The position numbers and the translations under genes are program-made. 64,000 bases of DNA from Ptiloglossa arizonensis (taxonomy: Eukaryota; Arthropoda; Insecta; Hymenoptera; Colletidae): contig NW_027478443.1 of NCBI RefSeq assembly GCF_051014685.1, positions 496,001-560,000 of the forward strand. Direction: 5' to 3'. Position 1 is the first letter of the stretch. Each line of letters starts with the position of its first letter. The notes under the pieces were generated by a model. It worked only from the letters and a program-made list of their open reading frames with translations, was not told the origin of the DNA and did not search any database. Shown one piece after another: positions 9,205 through 22,121 of the stretch.

Positions 9205-11505
9205 ATCGGGCGAGTTTCTACTTTCAAATGCAATAGGAATTTTTGGGTTAGGTCAATCCGTTCGCAAGATATGGGAGTTTGAAGCCAAGAAATGGTTGCG
9301 AAGGTAAAAAATTTTTCGCAATTCTGCTGCTTCAAACGCTTAACCAGAATGGCCTAGGGAAAAAATACACATACCGTTGTAATCGGGCGAGATTCTACTT
9401 TCAGATACAACAGGAATTTTAGGGTTACGTCAATCCGTTCGCGAGATATGGGACTTTGAAGCTAAGAAATGGTTGAGAAGGCAAAAAATTTTTCGCAATT
9501 CTGTTGCTCCAATCGCTTAACCAGAATTACCTAGGGGAAAAATACACTTACCGTTGTAATCGGGCGAGTTTCTACTTTCAAATGCAATAGGAATTTTTGG
9601 GCTAGGTCAATCCGTTCGCGAGATATGGGAGTTTGAAGCCAAGAAATGGTTGAGAAAGCAAAAAATTTTTCGCAATTCTGCTGCTCCAAACGCTTAACCA
9701 GAATGGCCTAGGGAAAAAATACACATACCGTTGTAATCGGGCGAGTTTCTACTTACAAATGCAATAGGAATTTTTGGGTTAGGTCAATCCGTTCGCGAGA
9801 TATGGGAGATTGAAGCCAAGAAAAGGTTGAGAAGGCAAAACATTTTTCGCAATTCTGTTGATCCAAACGCTTAACCAGAATGGCCTAGGGAAAAAATACA
9901 CATACCTTTGTAATCGGGCGAGTTTCTACTTTCAGATGCAATAGGAATTTTTGGGTTAGGTCAATCCGTTCGCGAGATATGGGACTTTGAAGCTAAGAAA
10001 TGGTTGACAAGACAACCAATTTTTCGCAATTCTGCTGCTCCAATCGCTTAACCAGAATGACTAAGGGGAAAAATACACGTACCGTTGTAATCGGGCGAGT
10101 TTCTACTTTCAAATGCAATAGGAATTTTTGGGTTAGGTCAATCCGTTCGCAAGATATGGGAGTTTGAAGCCAAGAAATGGTTGAGAAGGCAAAAAATTTT
10201 TCGCAATTCTGCTGCTCGAAACGCTTATCCAGAATGGCCTAGGGAAAAAATACACATACCGTTGTAATCGGGCGAGTTTCTACTTTCAGATGCAAAAGGA
10301 ATATTTGGGTTAGGTCAATCCGTTCGCGAGATATGGGAGTTTGAAGATAAGAAATGGTTAAGAAGACAACAAAGTTTGCGAAATTCTGCTGCTCCAAACG
10401 CTTAACCAGAATGGCCTAGGGAAAAAATACACATACCGTTGTAATCGGGCGAGTTTCTACTTTCAGTTACAACAGGAATTTTTGGGTTAGGTCAATCCGT
10501 TCGCGAGATATGGGAGTTTGAAGCTAAGAAATGGTTGACAAGACAACAAATTTTTCGCAATTCTGTTGCTCCAAACGCTTAACCAGAATGGCCTAGGGAA
10601 AAAATACACATACCGTTGTAATCGGGCGAGTTTCTACTTTCAGTTACAACAGGAATTTTTGGGTTAGGTCAATCCGTTCGCGAGATATGGGACTTTGAAG
10701 CTAACAAATGGTTGACAACACAACAAATTTTTCGCACATCTGTTGCTCCAATCGCTTAACCAGAATTACCTAGGGGAAAAATACACGTACCCTTGTAATC
10801 GGGCGAGTTTCTACTTTCAAATGCAACAGGAATTTTTGGGTTAGGTCAATCCGTTCGCGAGATATGGGAGTTTGAAGCCAAGAAATGGTTGAGAAGGCAA
10901 AACATTTTTCGCAATTCTGCTGATCCAAACGCTTAACCAGAATGGCCTATGGAAAAAATACACATACCTTTGTAATCGGGCGAGTATCTACTTTCAGACG
11001 TAGCAGGAATTTTTGGGTTTGGTCAATCCGTTCGCGAGATATGGGATTTTGAAGCTGAGAAATGGTTGAGAAGACAACAAATTTTTCGCAATTCTGCTGC
11101 TCCAATCGCTTAACCAGAATGACCTAGGGGAAAAATACACGTACCGTTGTAATCGGGCGAGTTTCTACTTTCAGTTACAACAGGAATTTTTGGGTCATGT
11201 CAATCCGTTCGCGAGATATGGGAGATTGAAGCCAAGAAATGGTTGAGAAGGCAAAACATTATTCGCAATTCTGTTGATCCAAACCCTTAACCAGAATGGC
11301 CTAGGGAAAAAATACACATACCTTTGTAATCGGGCGAGTTTCTACTTTCAGATGCAATAGGAATTTTTGGGTTAGGTCAATCCGTTCGCGAGATATGGGA
11401 CTTTGAAGCTAAGAAATGGTTGACAAGACAACAAATTTTTCGCAATTCTGCTGCTCCAATCGCTTAACCAGAATGACCTAGGGGAAAAATACACGTACCG
11501 TTGTA
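7966..11505 (+). repeat. 20-monomer block (3540 bp), copy 1 of a large tandem duplication
   Basis: The block starts at an A4 monomer (TTTGAAACCCAG, 7966). It runs through A5-A10, the chimera at 9205, A7-A10 again (9382-10089), then a set of other variants: TTCGCAAGAT (10090), GGAATATTTGGG (10267), three AGTTAC or AAATGC monomers, GAGTATCTAC with ACGTAGCAGG (10975), GGGTCATGTC (11152) and an AGATGC/GGGACTTT monomer (11329). The next base begins a second copy at 11506. Markers such as ACTTACAAATG (9736, again at 13276) lie exactly 3540 bp apart. Confidence 0.85.
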
Positions 11506-14500
11506 ATCGGGCGAGTTTCTACTTTCAAATGCAATAGGAATTTTTGGGTTAGGTCAATCCGTTCGCGAGATATGGGAGTTTGAAACCCAGAAATGGTTGA
11601 GAAGGCAAAAAATTTTTCGCAATTCTGCCGCTCGAAACGCTTATCCAGAATGGCCTAGGGAAAAAATACACATACCGTTGTAATCGGGCGAGTGTCTACT
11701 TTCAGATGCAATACGAATTTTTTGGTTAGGTCAATCCGTTCGCGAGATATGGGAGTTTGAAGCTAAGAAATGGTTAAGAAGACAACGAAGCTTGCGCAAT
11801 TCTGCTGCTCCAAACGCTTAACCAGAATGGCCTAGGGAAAAAATACACCCACCGTTGTAATCGGGCGAGTTTCTACTTTCAGTTACAATAGGAATTTTTG
11901 GGTTAGTTCAATCCGTTCGCGAGATATGGGAGTTTGAAGCCAAGAAATGGTTGCGAAGGTAAAAAATTTTTCGCAATTCTGCTGCTTCAAACGCTTAACC
12001 AGAATGGCCTAGGGAAAAAATACACATACCGTTGTAATCGGGCGAGATTCTACTTTCAGATACAACAGGAATTTTAGGGTTACGTCAATCCGTTCGCGAG
12101 ATATGGGACTTTGAAGCTAAGAAATGGTTGAGAAGGCAAAAAATTTTTCGCAATTCTGTTGCTCCAATCGCTTAACCAGAATTACCTAGGGGAAAAATAC
12201 ACTTACCGTTGTAATCGGGCGAGTTTCTACTTTCAAATGCAATAGGAATTTTTGGGCTAGGTCAATCCGTTCGCGAGATATGGGAGTTTGAAGCCAAGAA
12301 ATGGTTGAGAAAGCAAAAAATTTTTCGCAATTCTGCTGCTCCAAACGCTTAACCAGAATGGCCTAGGGAAAAAATACACATACCGTTGTAATCGGGCGAG
12401 TTTCTACTTTCAAATGCAATAGGAATTTTTGGGTTAGGTCAATCCGTTCGCGAGATATGGGAGATTGAAGCCAAGAAAAGGTTGAGAAGGCAAAACATTT
12501 TTCGCAATTCTGTTGATCCAAACGCTTAACCAGAATGGCCTAGGGAAAAAATACACATACCTTTGTAATCGGGCGAGTTTCTACTTTCAGATGCAATAGG
12601 AATTTTTGGGTTAGGTCAATCCGTTCGCGAGATATGGGACTTTGAAGCTAAGAAATGGTTGACAAGACAACCAATTTTTCGCAATTCTGCTGCTCCAATC
12701 GCTTAACCAGAATGACTAAGGGGAAAAATACACGTACCGTTGTAATCGGGCGAGTTTCTACTTTCAAATGCAATAGGAATTTTTGGGTTAGGTCAATCCG
12801 TTCGCAAGATATGGGAGTTTGAAGCCAAGAAATGGTTGCGAAGGTAAAAAATTTTTCGCAATTCTGCTGCTTCAAACGCTTAACCAGAATGGCCTAGGGA
12901 AAAAATACACATACCGTTGTAATCGGGCGAGATTCTACTTTCAGATACAACAGGAATTTTAGGGTTACGTCAATCCGTTCGCGAGATATGGGACTTTGAA
13001 GCTAAGAAATGGTTGAGAAGGCAAAAAATTTTTCGCAATTCTGTTGCTCCAATCGCTTAACCAGAATTACCTAGGGGAAAAATACACTTACCGTTGTAAT
13101 CGGGCGAGTTTCTACTTTCAAATGCAATAGGAATTTTTGGGCTAGGTCAATCCATTCGCGAGATATGGGAGTTTGAAGCCAAGAAATGGTTGAGAAAGCA
13201 AAAAATTTTTCGCAATTCTGCTGCTCCAAACGCTTAACCAGAATGGCCTAGGGAAAAAATACACATACCGTTGTAATCGGGCGAGTTTCTACTTACAAAT
13301 GCAATAGGAATTTTTGGGTTAGGTCAATCCGTTCGCGAGATATGGGAGATTGAAGCCAAGAAAAGGTTGAGAAGGCAAAACATTTTTCGCAATTCTGTTG
13401 ATCCAAACGCTTAACCAGAATGGCCTAGGGAAAAAATACACATACCTTTGTAATCGGGCGAGTTTCTACTTTCAGATGCAATAGGAATTTTTGGGTTAGG
13501 TCAATCCGTTCGCGAGATATGGGACTTTGAAGCTAAGAAATGGTTGACAAGACAACCAATTTTTCGCAATTCTGCTGCTCCAATCGCTTAACCAGAATGA
13601 CTAAGGGGAAAAATACACGTACCGTTGTAATCGGGCGAGTTTCTACTTTCAAATGCAATAGGAATTTTTGTGTTAGGTCAATCCGTTCGCAAGATATGGG
13701 AGTTTGAAGCCAAGAAATGGTTAAGAAGACAACAAAGTTTGCGAAATTCTGCTGCTCCAAACGCTTAACCAGAATGGCCTAGGGAAAAAATACACATACC
13801 GTTGTAATCGGGCGAGTTTCTACTTTCAGTTACAACAGGAATTTTTGGGTTAGGTCAATCCGTTCGCGAGATATGGGAGTTTGAAGCTAAGAAATGGTTG
13901 ACAAGACAACAAATTTTTCGCAATTCTGTTGCTCCAAACGCTTAACCAGAATGGCCTAGGGAAAAAATACACATACCGTTGTAATCGGGCGAGTTTCTAC
14001 TTTCAGTTACAACAGGAATTTTTGGGTTAGGTCAATCCGTTCGCGAGATATGGGACTTTGAAGCTAACAAATGGTTGACAACACAACAAATTTTTCGCAC
14101 ATCTGTTGCTCCAATCGCTTAACCAGAATTACCTAGGGGAAAAATACACGTACCCTTGTAATCGGGCGAGTTTCTACTTTCAAATGCAACAGGAATTTTT
14201 GGGTTAGGTCAATCCGTTCGCGAGATATGGGAGTTTGAAGCCAAGAAATGGTTGAGAAGGCAAAACATTTTTCGCAATTCTGCTGATCCAAACGCTTAAC
14301 CAGAATGGCCTATGGAAAAAATACACATACCTTTGTAATCGGGCGAGTATCTACTTTCAGACGTAGCAGGAATTTTTGGGTTTGGTCAATCCGTTCGCGA
14401 GATATGGGATTTTGAAGCTGAGAAATGGTTGAGAAGACAACAAATTTTTCGCAATTCTGCTGCTCCAATCGCTTAACCAGAATGACCTAGGGGAAAAATA

Positions 14501-14868
14501 CACGTACCGTTGTAATCGGGCGAGTTTCTACTTTCAGTTACAACAGGAATTTTTGGGTCATGTCAATCCGTTCGCGAGATATGGGAGATTGAAGCCAAGA
14601 AATGGTTGAGAAGGCAAAACATTATTCGCAATTCTGTTGATCCAAACCCTTAACCAGAATGGCCTAGGGAAAAAATACACATACCTTTGTAATCGGGCGA
14701 GTTTCTACTTTCAGATGCAATAGGAATTTTTGGGTTAGGTCAATCCGTTCGCGAGATATGGGACTTTGAAGCTAAGAAATGGTTGACAAGACAACAAATT
14801 TTTCGCAATTCTGCTGCTCCAATCGCTTAACCAGAATGACCTAGGGGAAAAATACACGTACCGTTGTA
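11506..14868 (+). repeat. 19-monomer copy 2 of the large duplication
   Basis: Same order as 7966-11505, but one monomer shorter. The offset is 3540 bp up to 13630 and 3363 bp afterwards (ACGTAGCAGG at 10975 and 14338). The missing monomer is explained by a chimera at 13630 that fuses the equivalents of 10090 and 10267. Private differences include ATTCGCGAG at about 13153. Confidence 0.85.
13630..13806 (+). repeat. Chimeric monomer made by one-monomer deletion
   Basis: The left part matches the monomer at 10090 (AAATGC, TTCGCAAGAT, GAAGCCAAG). The right part matches 10267 (GTTAAGAAGACAACAAAG, TTTGCGAAATTC). The switch lies between about 13711 and 13722. In copy 1 these are two separate neighbouring monomers, so this is the product of an in-register deletion of exactly 177 bp. 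It also carries a private T in TTTTGTGTTAGG. Confidence 0.82.
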
Positions 14869-17345
14869 ATCGGGCGAGTTTCTACTTTCAAATGCAATAG
14901 GAATTATTGGGTTAGGTCAATCCGTTCGCGAGATATGGGAGTTTGAAGCCAAGAAATGGTTGAGAAGGCAAAAAATTTTTCGCAATTCTGCTGCTCGAAA
15001 CGCTTATCCAGAATGGCCTAGGGAAAAAATACACATACCGTTGTAATCGGGCGAGTTTCTACTTTCTGATGCAATAGGAATTTTTGGGTTAGGTCAATCC
15101 GTTCGCGAGATATGGGAGTTTGAAGCTAAGAAATGGTTAAGAAGGCAAAACATTTTTCGCAATTCTGCTGATCCAAACGCTTAACCAGAATGGCCTATGG
15201 AAAAAATACACATACCTTTGTAATCGGGCGAGTTTCTGATTTCAGATGCAATAGGAATTTTTGGGTTAGGTCAATCCGTTCGCGAGATATGGGACTTTGA
15301 AGCTAAGAAATGGTTGACAAGACAACAAAGTTTGCGCAATTCTGCTGCTCCAAACGCTTAACCAGAATGGCCTAGGGAAAAAATACACATACCGTTGTAA
15401 TCGGGCGAGTTTCTACTTTCAGTTACAACAGGAATTTTTGGGTTAGGTGAATCCGTTCGCGAGATATGGGACTTTGAAGCTAAGAAATGGTTGACAAGAC
15501 AACAAAGTTTGCGCAATTCTGCTGCTCCAAACGCTTAACCAGAATGGCCTAGGGAAAAAATACACATACCGTTGTAATCGGGCGAGTTTCTACTTTCAGT
15601 TACAACAGGAATTTTTGGGTTAGGTGAATCCGTTCGCGAGATATGGGACTTTGAAGCCAAGAAATGGTTGAGAAGGCAAAACATTTTTCGCAATTCTGTT
15701 GATCCAAACGCTTAACCAGAATGGCCTAGGGAAAAAATACACTTACCGTTGTAATCGGGCGAGTTTCTACTTTCAAATGCAATAGGAATTTTTGGGCTTG
15801 GTCAATCCGTTCGCGAGATATGGGAGTTTGAAGCCAAGAAATGGTTGAGAAAGCAAAAAATTTTTCGCAATTCTGCTGCTCCAAACGCTTAACCAGAATG
15901 GCCTAGGGAAAAAATACACATACCGTTGTAATCGGGCGAGTTTCTACTTTCAAATGCAATAGGAATTTTTGGGTTAGGTCAACCCGTTCGCGAGGTATGG
16001 GAGATTGAAGCCAAGAAAAGGTTGAGAAGGCAAAACATTTTTCGCAATTCTGTTGATCCAAACGCTTAACCAGAATGGCCTAGGGAAAAAATACACATAC
16101 CTTTGTAATCGGGCGAGTTTCTACTTTCAGATGCAATAGGAATTTTTGGGTTAGGTCAATCCGTTCGCGAGATATGGGACTTTGAAGCTAAGAAATGGTT
16201 GACAAGACAACCAATTTTTTGCAATTCTGCTGCTCCAATCGCTTAACCAGAATGACTAAGGGGAAAAATACACGTACCGTTGTAATCGGGCGAGTTTCTA
16301 CTTTCAAATGCAATAGGAATTTTTGGGTTAGGTCAATCCGTTCGCAAGATATGGGAGTTTGAAGCCAAGAAATGGTTAAGAAGACATCAAAGTTTGCGCA
16401 ATTCTGCTGCTCCAAACGCTTAACCAGAATGGCCTAGGGAAAAAATACACATACCGTTGTAATCGGGCGAGTTTCTACTTTCAGTTACAACAGGAATTTT
16501 TGGGTTAGGTCAATCCGTTCGCGAGATATGGGAGTTTGAAGCCAAGAAATGGTTGAGAAGGCAAAAAATTTTTCGCAATTCTGTTGCTCGAAACGCTTAT
16601 CCAGAATGGCCTAGGGAAAAAATACACATACCGTTATAATCGGGCGGGTTTCTACTTTCAGTTACAATAGGAATTTTTGGGTTAGGTCAATCCGTTCGCG
16701 AGATATGGGACTTTGAAGCTAAGAAATGGTTGACAAGACAACAAATTTTTCGCAATTCTGTTGCTCCAAACGCTTAACCAGAATGGCCTAGGGAAAAAAT
16801 ACACATACCGTTGTAATCGGGCGAGTTTCTACTTTCAGTTACAACAGGAATTTTTGGGTTAGGTCAATCCGTTCGCGAGATATGGGACTTTGAAGCTAAG
16901 AAATGGTTGACAAGACAACAAATTTTTCGCACATCTGTTGCTCCAATCGCTTAACCAGAATTACCTAGGGGAAAAATACACGTACCCTTGTAATCGGGCG
17001 AGTTTCTACTTTCAAATGCAATAGAAATTTTTTGGTTAGGTCAATCCGTTCGCGAGATATGGGAGTTTGAAGCCAAGAAATGGTTGAGAAGGCAAACATT
17101 TTTCGCAATTCTGTTGATCCAAACGCTTAACCAGAATGGCCTAGGGAAAAAATACACATACCTTTGTAATCGGGCGAGTTTCTACTTTCAGATGCAATAG
17201 GAATTTTTGGGTTAGGTCAATCCGTTCGCGAGATATGGGACTTTGAAGCTAAGAAATGGTTGACAAGACAACAAATTTTTCGCAATTCTGCTGCTCCAAT
17301 CGCTTAACCAGAATGACCTAGGGGAAAAATACACGTACCGTTGTA
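14869..17345 (+). repeat. 14-monomer unit (2477 bp), copy 1
   Basis: The first monomer has the marker GGAATTATTGGG. Next come TTTCTGATGC (15046), TTTCTGATTTC (15223), two GGTTAGGTGAATCC monomers (15400, 15577), GGGCTTGG (15754), GAGGTATGGG (15931), GACTAAGGGG (16108), TTCGCAAGAT (16285), a monomer ending TTATAATCGGGCGGG (16462), and AATAGAAATTTTTTGG (16993). The 16993 monomer has lost one A (GGCAAACAT), which shortens the unit by one base. Confidence 0.85.
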
Positions 17346-19468
17346 ATCGGGCGAGTTTCTACTTTCAAATGCAATAGGAATTATTGGGTTAGGTCAATCC
17401 GTTCGCGAGATATGGGAGTTTGAAGCCAAGAAATGGTTGAGAAGGCAAAAAATTTTTCGCAATTCTGCTGCTCGAAACGCTTATCCAGAATGGCCTAGGG
17501 AAAAAATACACATACCGTTGTAATCGGGCGAGTTTCTACTTTCTGATGCAATAGGAATTTTTGGGTTAGGTCAATCCGTTCGCGAGATATGGGAGTTTGA
17601 AGCTAAGAAATGGTTAAGAAGGCAAAACATTTTTCGCAATTCTGCTGATCCAAACGCTTAACCAGAATGGCCTATGGAAAAAATACACATACCTTTGTAA
17701 TCGGGCGAGTTTCTGATTTCAGATGCAATAGGAATTTTTGGGTTAGGTCAATCCGTTCGCGAGATATGGGACTTTGAAGCTAAGAAATGGTTGACAAGAC
17801 AACAAAGTTTGCGCAATTCTGCTGCTCCAAACGCTTAACCAGAATGGCCTAGGGAAAAAATACACATACCGTTGTAATCGGGCGAGTTTCTACTTTCAGT
17901 TACAACAGGAATTTTTGGGTTAGGTGAATCCGTTCGCGAGATATGGGACTTTGAAGCTAAGAAATGGTTGACAAGACAACAAAGTTTGCGCAATTCTGCT
18001 GCTCCAAACGCTTAACCAGAATGGCCTAGGGAAAAAATACACATACCGTTGTAATCGGGCGAGTTTCTACTTTCAGTTACAACAGGAATTTTTGGGTTAG
18101 GTGAATCCGTTCGCGAGATATGGGACTTTGAAGCCAAGAAATGGTTGAGAAGGCAAAACATTTTTCGCAATTCTGTTGATCCAAACGCTTAACCAGAATG
18201 GCCTAGGGAAAAAATACACTTACCGTTGTAATCGGGCGAGTTTCTACTTTCAAATGCAATAGGAATTTTTGGGCTTGGTCAATCCGTTCGCGAGATATGG
18301 GAGTTTGAAGCCAAGAAATGGTTGAGAAAGCAAAAAATTTTTCGCAATTCTGCTGCTCCAAACGCTTAACCAGAATGGCCTAGGGAAAAAATACACATAC
18401 CGTTGTAATCGGGCGAGTTTCTACTTTCAAATGCAATAGGAATTTTTGGGTTAGGTCAACCCGTTCGCGAGGTATGGGAGATTGAAGCCAAGAAAAGGTT
18501 GAGAAGGCAAAACATTTTTCGCAATTCTGTTGATCCAAACGCTTAACCAGAATGGCCTAGGGAAAAAATACACATACCGTTGTAATCGGGCGAGTTTCTA
18601 CTTTCAGTTACAACAGGAATTTTTGGGTTAGGTCAATCCGTTCGCGAGATATGGGAGTTTGAAGCCAAGAAATGGTTGAGAAGGCAAAAAATTTTTCGCA
18701 ATTCTGTTGCTCGAAACGCTTATCCAGAATGGCCTAGGGAAAAAATACACATACCGTTATAATCGGGCGGGTTTCTACTTTCAGTTACAATAGGAATTTT
18801 TGGGTTAGGTCAATCCGTTCGCGAGATATGGGACTTTGAAGCTAAGAAATGGTTGACAAGACAACAAATTTTTCGCAATTCTGTTGCTCCAAACGCTTAA
18901 CCAGAATGGCCTAGGGAAAAAATACACATACCGTTGTAATCGGGCGAGTTTCTACTTTCAGTTACAACAGGAATTTTTGGGTTAGGTCAATCCGTTCGCG
19001 AGATATGGGACTTTGAAGCTAAGAAATGGTTGACAAGACAACAAATTTTTCGCACATCTGTTGCTCCAATCGCTTAACCAGAATTACCTAGGGGAAAAAT
19101 ACACGTACCCTTGTAATCGGGCGAGTTTCTACTTTCAAATGCAATAGAAATTTTTTGGTTAGGTCAATCCGTTCGCGAGATATGGGAGTTTGAAGCCAAG
19201 AAATGGTTGAGAAGGCAAACATTTTTCGCAATTCTGTTGATCCAAACGCTTAACCAGAATGGCCTAGGGAAAAAATACACATACCTTTGTAATCGGGCGA
19301 GTTTCTACTTTCAGATGCAATAGGAATTTTTGGGTTAGGTCAATCCGTTCGCGAGATATGGGACTTTGAAGCTATGAAATGGTTGACAAGACAACAAATT
19401 TTTCGCAATTCTGCTGCTCCAATCGCTTAAACAGAATGACCTAGGGGAAAAATACAAGTACCGTTGTA
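17346..19468 (+). repeat. 12-monomer copy 2 of the 14-monomer unit
   Basis: The order repeats from GGAATTATTGGG (17346), TTTCTGATGC (17523), TTTCTGATTTC (17700) and the GGTGAATCC pair (17877, 18054) to GAGGTATGGG (18408). It then skips the equivalents of 16108 and 16285 and continues at 18585. The 18408 monomer ends CCGTTGTA rather than CCTTTGTA, as the skipped monomer 16285 does, so the deletion junction probably lies near 18580. The GGCAAACAT one-base deletion was copied along (monomer 19116). Confidence 0.83.
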
Positions 19469-21060
19469 ATCGGGCGAGTTTCTACTTTCAAATGCAATAG
19501 GAATTTTTGGGTTAGGTCAATCCGTTCGCGAGATATGGGAGTTTGAAGCCAAGAAATGGTTGAGAAGGCAAAAAATTTTTCGCAATTCTGCTGCTCGAAA
19601 CGCTTATCCAGAATGGCCTAGGGAAAAAATACACATACCGATGTAACCGGGCGAGTTTCTACTTTCAGATGCAATAGGAATTTTTGGGTTAGGTCAATCC
19701 GTTCGCGAGATATGAGAGTTTGAAGCTAAGAAATGGTTAAGAAGACAACGAAGTTTGCGCAATTCTGCTGCTCCAAACGCTTAACCAGAAGGGCCTAGGG
19801 AAAAAATACACCTACCGTTGTAATCGTGCGAGTTTCTACTTTCAGATGCAACAGGAATTTTTGGGTTAGGTCAATCCGTTCGCGAGATATGGGAGTTTGA
19901 AGCCAAGGAATGGTTGAGAAGGCAAAACATTTTTCGCAATTCTGCTGATCCAAACGCTTAACCAGAATGGCCTATGGAAAAAATACACATACCTTTGTAA
20001 TCGGGCGAGTTTCTACTTTCAGACGTAGCAGGAATTTTTGGGTTTGGTCAATCCGTTCGCGAGATATGGGATTTTGAAGCTGAGAAATGGTTGAGAAGAC
20101 AACAAATTTTTCGCAATTCTGCTGCTCCAATCGCTTAACCAGAATGACCTAGGGGAAAAATACACACACCGTTGTAATCGGGCGAGTTTCTACTTTCAGT
20201 TACAATAGGAATTTTTGGGTTAGTTCAATCCGTTCGCGAGATATGGGAGTTTGAAGCCAAGAAATGGTTGAGAAGGCAAAAAATTTTTCGCAATTCTGCT
20301 GCTTCAAACGCTTAACCAGAATGGCCTAGGGAAAAAATACACATACCGTTGTAATCGGGCGAGTTTCTACTTTCAGTTACAACAGGAATTTTTGGGTTTG
20401 GTCAATCCGTTCGCGAGATATGGGACTTTGAAGCTAAGAAATGGTTGACAAGACAACAAATTTTTCGCACATCTGTTGCTCCAATCGCTTAACCAGAATT
20501 ACCTAGGGGAAAAATACACGTACCCTTGTAATCGGGCGAGTTTCTACTTTCAAATGCAATAGGAATTTTTTGGTTAGGTCAATCCGTTCGCGAGATATGG
20601 GAGTTTGAAGGCAAGAAATGGTTGAGAAGGCAAAAAATTTTTCGCAATTCTGCTGCTCCCAACGCTTAACCAGAATGGCCTAGGGAAAAAATACACATAC
20701 CGTTGTAATCGGGCGAGTTTCTACTTTCAGTTACAATAGGAATTTTTGGGTTAGTTCAATCCGTTCGCGAGATATGGGAGTTTGAAGCCAAGAAATGGTT
20801 GAGAAGGCAAAAAATTTTTCGCAATTCTGCTGCTTCAAACGCTTAACCAGAATGGCCTAGGGAAAAAATACACATACCGTTGTAATCGGGCGAGTTTCTA
20901 CTTTCAGTTACAACAGGAATTTTTGGGTTAGGTCAATCCGTTCGCGAGATATGGGAGTTTGAAGCCAAGAAATGGTTGAGAAGGCAAACATTTTTCGCAA
21001 TTCTGTTGATCCAAAGGCTTAACCAGAATGTCCTAGGGAAAAAATACACATTCCTTTGTA
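19292..21060 (+). repeat. 10-monomer unit (1769 bp), copy 1
   Basis: Starts with an AGATGC monomer having GCTATGAAATGG (19292). The unit also carries ACCGATGTAACCGGG at the junction to 19646 and ACGTAGCAGG with GGGTTTGG (20000). The same markers return 1769 bp later (21061, 21415). The last monomer (20885) has lost one A in GGCAAACAT, so the offset is 10 x 177 minus 1. Confidence 0.75.
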
Positions 21061-22121
21061 ATCGGGCGAGTTTCTACTTTCAGATGCAATAGGAATTTTT
21101 GGGTTAGGTCAATCCGTTCGCGAGATATGGGACTTTGAAGCTATGAAATGGTTGACAAGACAACAAATTTTTCGCAATTCTGCTGCTCCAATCGCTTAAC
21201 CAGAATGACCTAGGGGAAAAATACACGTACCGTTGTAATCGGGCGAGTTTCTACTTTCAAATCCAATAGGAATTTTTGGGTTAGGTCAATCCGTTCGCGA
21301 GATATGGGAGTTTGAAGCCAAGAAATGGTTGAGAAGGCAAAAAATTTTTCGCAATTCTGCTGCTCGAAACGTTTATCCAGAATGGCCTAGGGAAAAAATA
21401 CACATACCGATGTAACCGGGCGTGTTTCTACTTTTAGATGCAATAGGAATTTTTGGGTTAGGTCAATCCGTTCGCGAGATATGGGAGTTTGAAGCTAAGA
21501 AATGGTTAAGAAGACAACGAAGTTTGCGCAATTCTGCTGCTCCAAACGCTTAACCAGAAGGGCCTAGGGAAAAAATACACCTACCGTTGTAATCGGGCGA
21601 GTTTCTACTTTCAGATGCAACAGGAATTTTTGGGTTAGGTCAATCCGTTCGCGAGATATGGGAGTTCGAAGCCAAGAAATGGTTGAGAAGGCAAAACATT
21701 TTTCGCAATTCTGCTGATCCTAACGCTTAACCAGAATGGCCTATGGAAAAAATACACATACCTTTGTAATCGGGCGAGTTTCTGATTTCAGATGCAATAG
21801 GAATTTTTGGGTTAGGTCAATCCGTTCGCGAGATATGGGAGATTGAGCCAAGAAATGGTTGGGAAGGCAAAACATTTTTCGCAATTCTGCTGCTCCAAAC
21901 GCTTAACCGGAATGGCCTAGGGAAAAAATACGCATACCGTTGCAATCGAGCGAGTTTCTACTTTCAGACGTAGCAGGAATTTTTGGGTTTGGTCAATCCG
22001 TTCGCGAGATATGGGATTTTGAAGCTGAGAAATGGTTGAGAAGACAACAAATTTTTCGCAATTCTGCTGCTCCAATCGCTTAACCAGAATGACCTAGGGG
22101 AAAAATACACGTACCGTTGTA
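21061..22121 (+). repeat. Partial copy 2 of the 10-monomer unit, with one extra monomer
   Basis: The equivalents of 19292, 19469, 19646 and 19823 are at 21061, 21238, 21415 and 21592. An extra monomer at 21769 (TTTCTGATTTC, then GGGAGATTGAGCC with one base lost) comes before the ACGTAGCAGG monomer (21945). After that the order departs from copy 1. Confidence 0.7.
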
